A stretch of 7,361 nt of DNA from positions 1 to 7,361 of the forward strand of contig CAMBTZ010000069.1 of the NCBI GenBank assembly GCA_945870925.1. Direction: 5' to 3'. This document shows, one piece after another, positions 6,217-7,361 of this stretch. Position numbers and translations under genes: made by a program. The notes under the pieces were generated by a model, which was not told the origin of the DNA, did not search any database, and worked only from the letters and a program-made list of their open reading frames with translations. The number at the start of each line of letters is the position of its first letter. The first letter of the stretch is position 1. This DNA is from Chlamydia trachomatis. GTDB taxonomy: Bacteria > Chlamydiota > Chlamydiia > Chlamydiales > 2-12-FULL-49-11.

Positions 6217-7361
6217 TTAGATAGCCTCCAAATGAGATGCCAAGAGTGAGGAGTTCTCTAGAGAATTCAGGTGGATAGAAGCGAAAAAATATAAATCCGG
6301 CAGCTCCAAGTCCAATTGAAAGGTAGGCTGAGAGTGGGTTGCCTTTGGTTTTAAAGATCGCAGCACAGATGGGGATGAAGAGGCAGCTGATCGAGAGTTC
6401 ATAGCTTTGGATCAGGAGATCAACAACGTTATCAAAGTAGTAGGAAAAGAAGATTCCTGTTACTCCAATTGCAGCCCCGATAAATTGTGATGATTTAAGT
6501 TTTAGGAGTTTGCCGAAGTCATGGGCTATATTGGAGCCAATAGCGTTAATCAGAGAATCGGCAGTTGAGATGATTGCTACGAGGACTGCGGCTCCCATCA
6601 ATGCTGTGAGGATTGGGTTTGTTGCCTGCATCATGAAGCTCATAAGTACGCTTGATCCTGGAGCGATAATTAATCCAAAAGATTTAGCTAGAATGCCGAA
6701 CAATACCGGGATTGTACAGATAAACATTGTAAGAAGGGCTGCATAAATGGTTGCCTTTGTAACAATTTTAGGTGATTTTGTAGCAAGGCATCTTTGACCC
6801 ATATCTTGTTCAATGATCATGAAAAAAAGAGGCATGCAGAGCCAGCCGATTAACTTTGAATATTCGAAGTTAAAAGGTTCTCCTGATATTACAGGAATGA
6901 TAGGGTGAGTCCAAAAAACATAACCAAGACATCCTAAAAAGACTGCAATGAAGAAGCTAGCCTGAATTAAATCGGTAGCGATAACAGCTTTTAGTCCGCC
7001 AAAAGCAGTGTATATGATTACAATTGCCCAAAAGGCTATAAAATAGATTTCATTTCTGATCCCCATTGTTACCATAAACTTGTGTGATGCGATAAATTGA
7101 GCTGCTAAAATCATAAAGAGAGAGAGTATTGAAAGGATAGAGGCAAGTTTTCTTAACAGCTTGGATCTGTAGATTATTTCTAAAAGTTCGGCAATGGTAG
7201 AAACCTGCATTTCGGCAAGTTTGCGTCCCATTCCAAGACCGAGTAATACAAGACCAATTGAGGCGCCAAGTGGGTAAAAAAGGACTGACCAACCGAATTT
7301 ATAAGCCTCTTCAGCAGCTCCAAGGACGAGTCCTCCGCCCACTTGAGTTGCTACAAAGGTC
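6131..7361 (-). CDS. Sodium:solute symporter (SSS/SLC5 family), 5' end missing
   Basis: This inner-membrane Na+-coupled uptake carrier has an unknown solute. Counting from the first complete codon at 7360, 409 residues are visible, starting TFVATQVGGGLVLG, which is the second-helix motif of the family. The first helix and start codon therefore lie beyond the right edge, and the GTG at 7342 is only an internal valine. About eleven hydrophobic segments follow. Family signatures are AFGGLKAVIATDLIQ (119-133), EQDMGQRCLA (184-193) after helix 6, and ISTADSLINAIGSNIAHD (264-281), where the Ser/Thr of STADS match the Na2 sodium site. The VGGG and AEEAY pattern is somewhat like choline-type carriers, but this is too weak to name a substrate. 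The last helix ends near YYYFYKER, leaving a soluble tail of about 17 residues. That tail, from about codon 382 to the stop at 6131-6133, is written opposite the last 86 bp of the photolyase gene. The class call is secure. Confidence 0.93.
   Translation of the reverse strand, partial: TFVATQVGGGLVLGAAEEAYKFGWSVLFYPLGASIGLVLLGLGMGRKLAEMQVSTIAELLEIIYRSKLLRKLASILSILSLFMILAAQFIASHKFMVTMGIRNEIYFIAFWAIVIIYTAFGGLKAVIATDLIQASFFIAVFLGCLGYVFWTHPIIPVISGEPFNFEYSKLIGWLCMPLFFMIIEQDMGQRCLATKSPKIVTKATIYAALLTMFICTIPVLFGILAKSFGLIIAPGSSVLMSFMMQATNPILTALMGAAVLVAIISTADSLINAIGSNIAHDFGKLLKLKSSQFIGAAIGVTGIFFSYYFDNVVDLLIQSYELSISCLFIPICAAIFKTKGNPLSAYLSIGLGAAGFIFFRFYPPEFSRELLTLGISFGGYLISELYYYFYKERALSCEHLHDQQSVQDS

Noticed and set aside
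6251..6268. Palindrome around TTCTCTAGAGAA as a bidirectional terminator for the photolyase and symporter genes
   Set aside because: It has no loop and no flanking T-run, and it lies within the symporter coding sequence, so codon content explains it.
7340..7342. GTG as the start codon of the symporter
   Set aside because: The frame stays open to the window edge, and the residues before it (TFVATQ) continue the conserved second-helix motif, so the gene starts outside the window.
1..7361. A defence system, prophage, insertion sequence or CRISPR array
   Set aside because: Every gene is a recognised metabolic, repair or transport family, and no transposase, integrase, direct-repeat array, tRNA-like end or toxin-antitoxin pair was seen.

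Overview
The window is a gene-dense, AT-rich piece of bacterial chromosome that most resembles an environmental member of the Chlamydiales (a Parachlamydia-, Waddlia- or Simkania-like lineage). Two things point there. The pair pyrG followed by ruvX/yqgF, overlapping on the same strand, matches the chlamydial order (in Chlamydia trachomatis it continues into zwf). The phosphofructokinase is the pyrophosphate-dependent type that chlamydiae and spirochaetes use. The assignment rests on gene content and order, not on a phylogeny, so it is moderately confident at best.

Layout. Left arm, minus strand (1-1886): CTP synthase (pyrG), then the Holliday-junction-resolvase-like RuvX/YqgF, cut by the left edge. 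A 70-bp divergent intergenic region (1887-1956) carries two back-to-back extended -10 elements, each only 8-9 nt from its start codon, so both genes may make leaderless or nearly leaderless mRNAs. Right arm, plus strand (1957-6216): a shortened PPi-dependent phosphofructokinase; a 48-bp gap with an AT-rich hairpin and a perfect TATAAT; then a tight three-gene set: a NAPE-PLD-like metallo-beta-lactamase-fold hydrolase (GTG start), a small SAM-dependent methyltransferase (TTG start, overlapping the hydrolase by 17 bp) and a class I CPD photolyase 17 bp further on. The right end (6131-7361, minus strand) is a sodium:solute symporter whose 3' end overlaps the photolyase gene by 86 bp tail to tail and whose start lies beyond the window.

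How the genes work together. PyrG makes CTP from UTP, RuvX acts in nucleic-acid maintenance, and PFP runs a glycolytic step on pyrophosphate instead of ATP, which suits an energy-limited intracellular organism. The photolyase fits a life cycle with a light-exposed extracellular stage. The hydrolase-methyltransferase pair upstream of it has no assigned substrate; a lipid-related role is possible from the NAPE-PLD similarity but is inference.

There is no stretch over 300 bases without a gene, and no tRNA, rRNA, CRISPR array or insertion sequence was seen. I found no clear new defence or mobile system. The points worth a second look are the symmetric leaderless promoters, the compacted PFP and photolyase, the hydrolase-methyltransferase-photolyase set, and the hairpin upstream of it.
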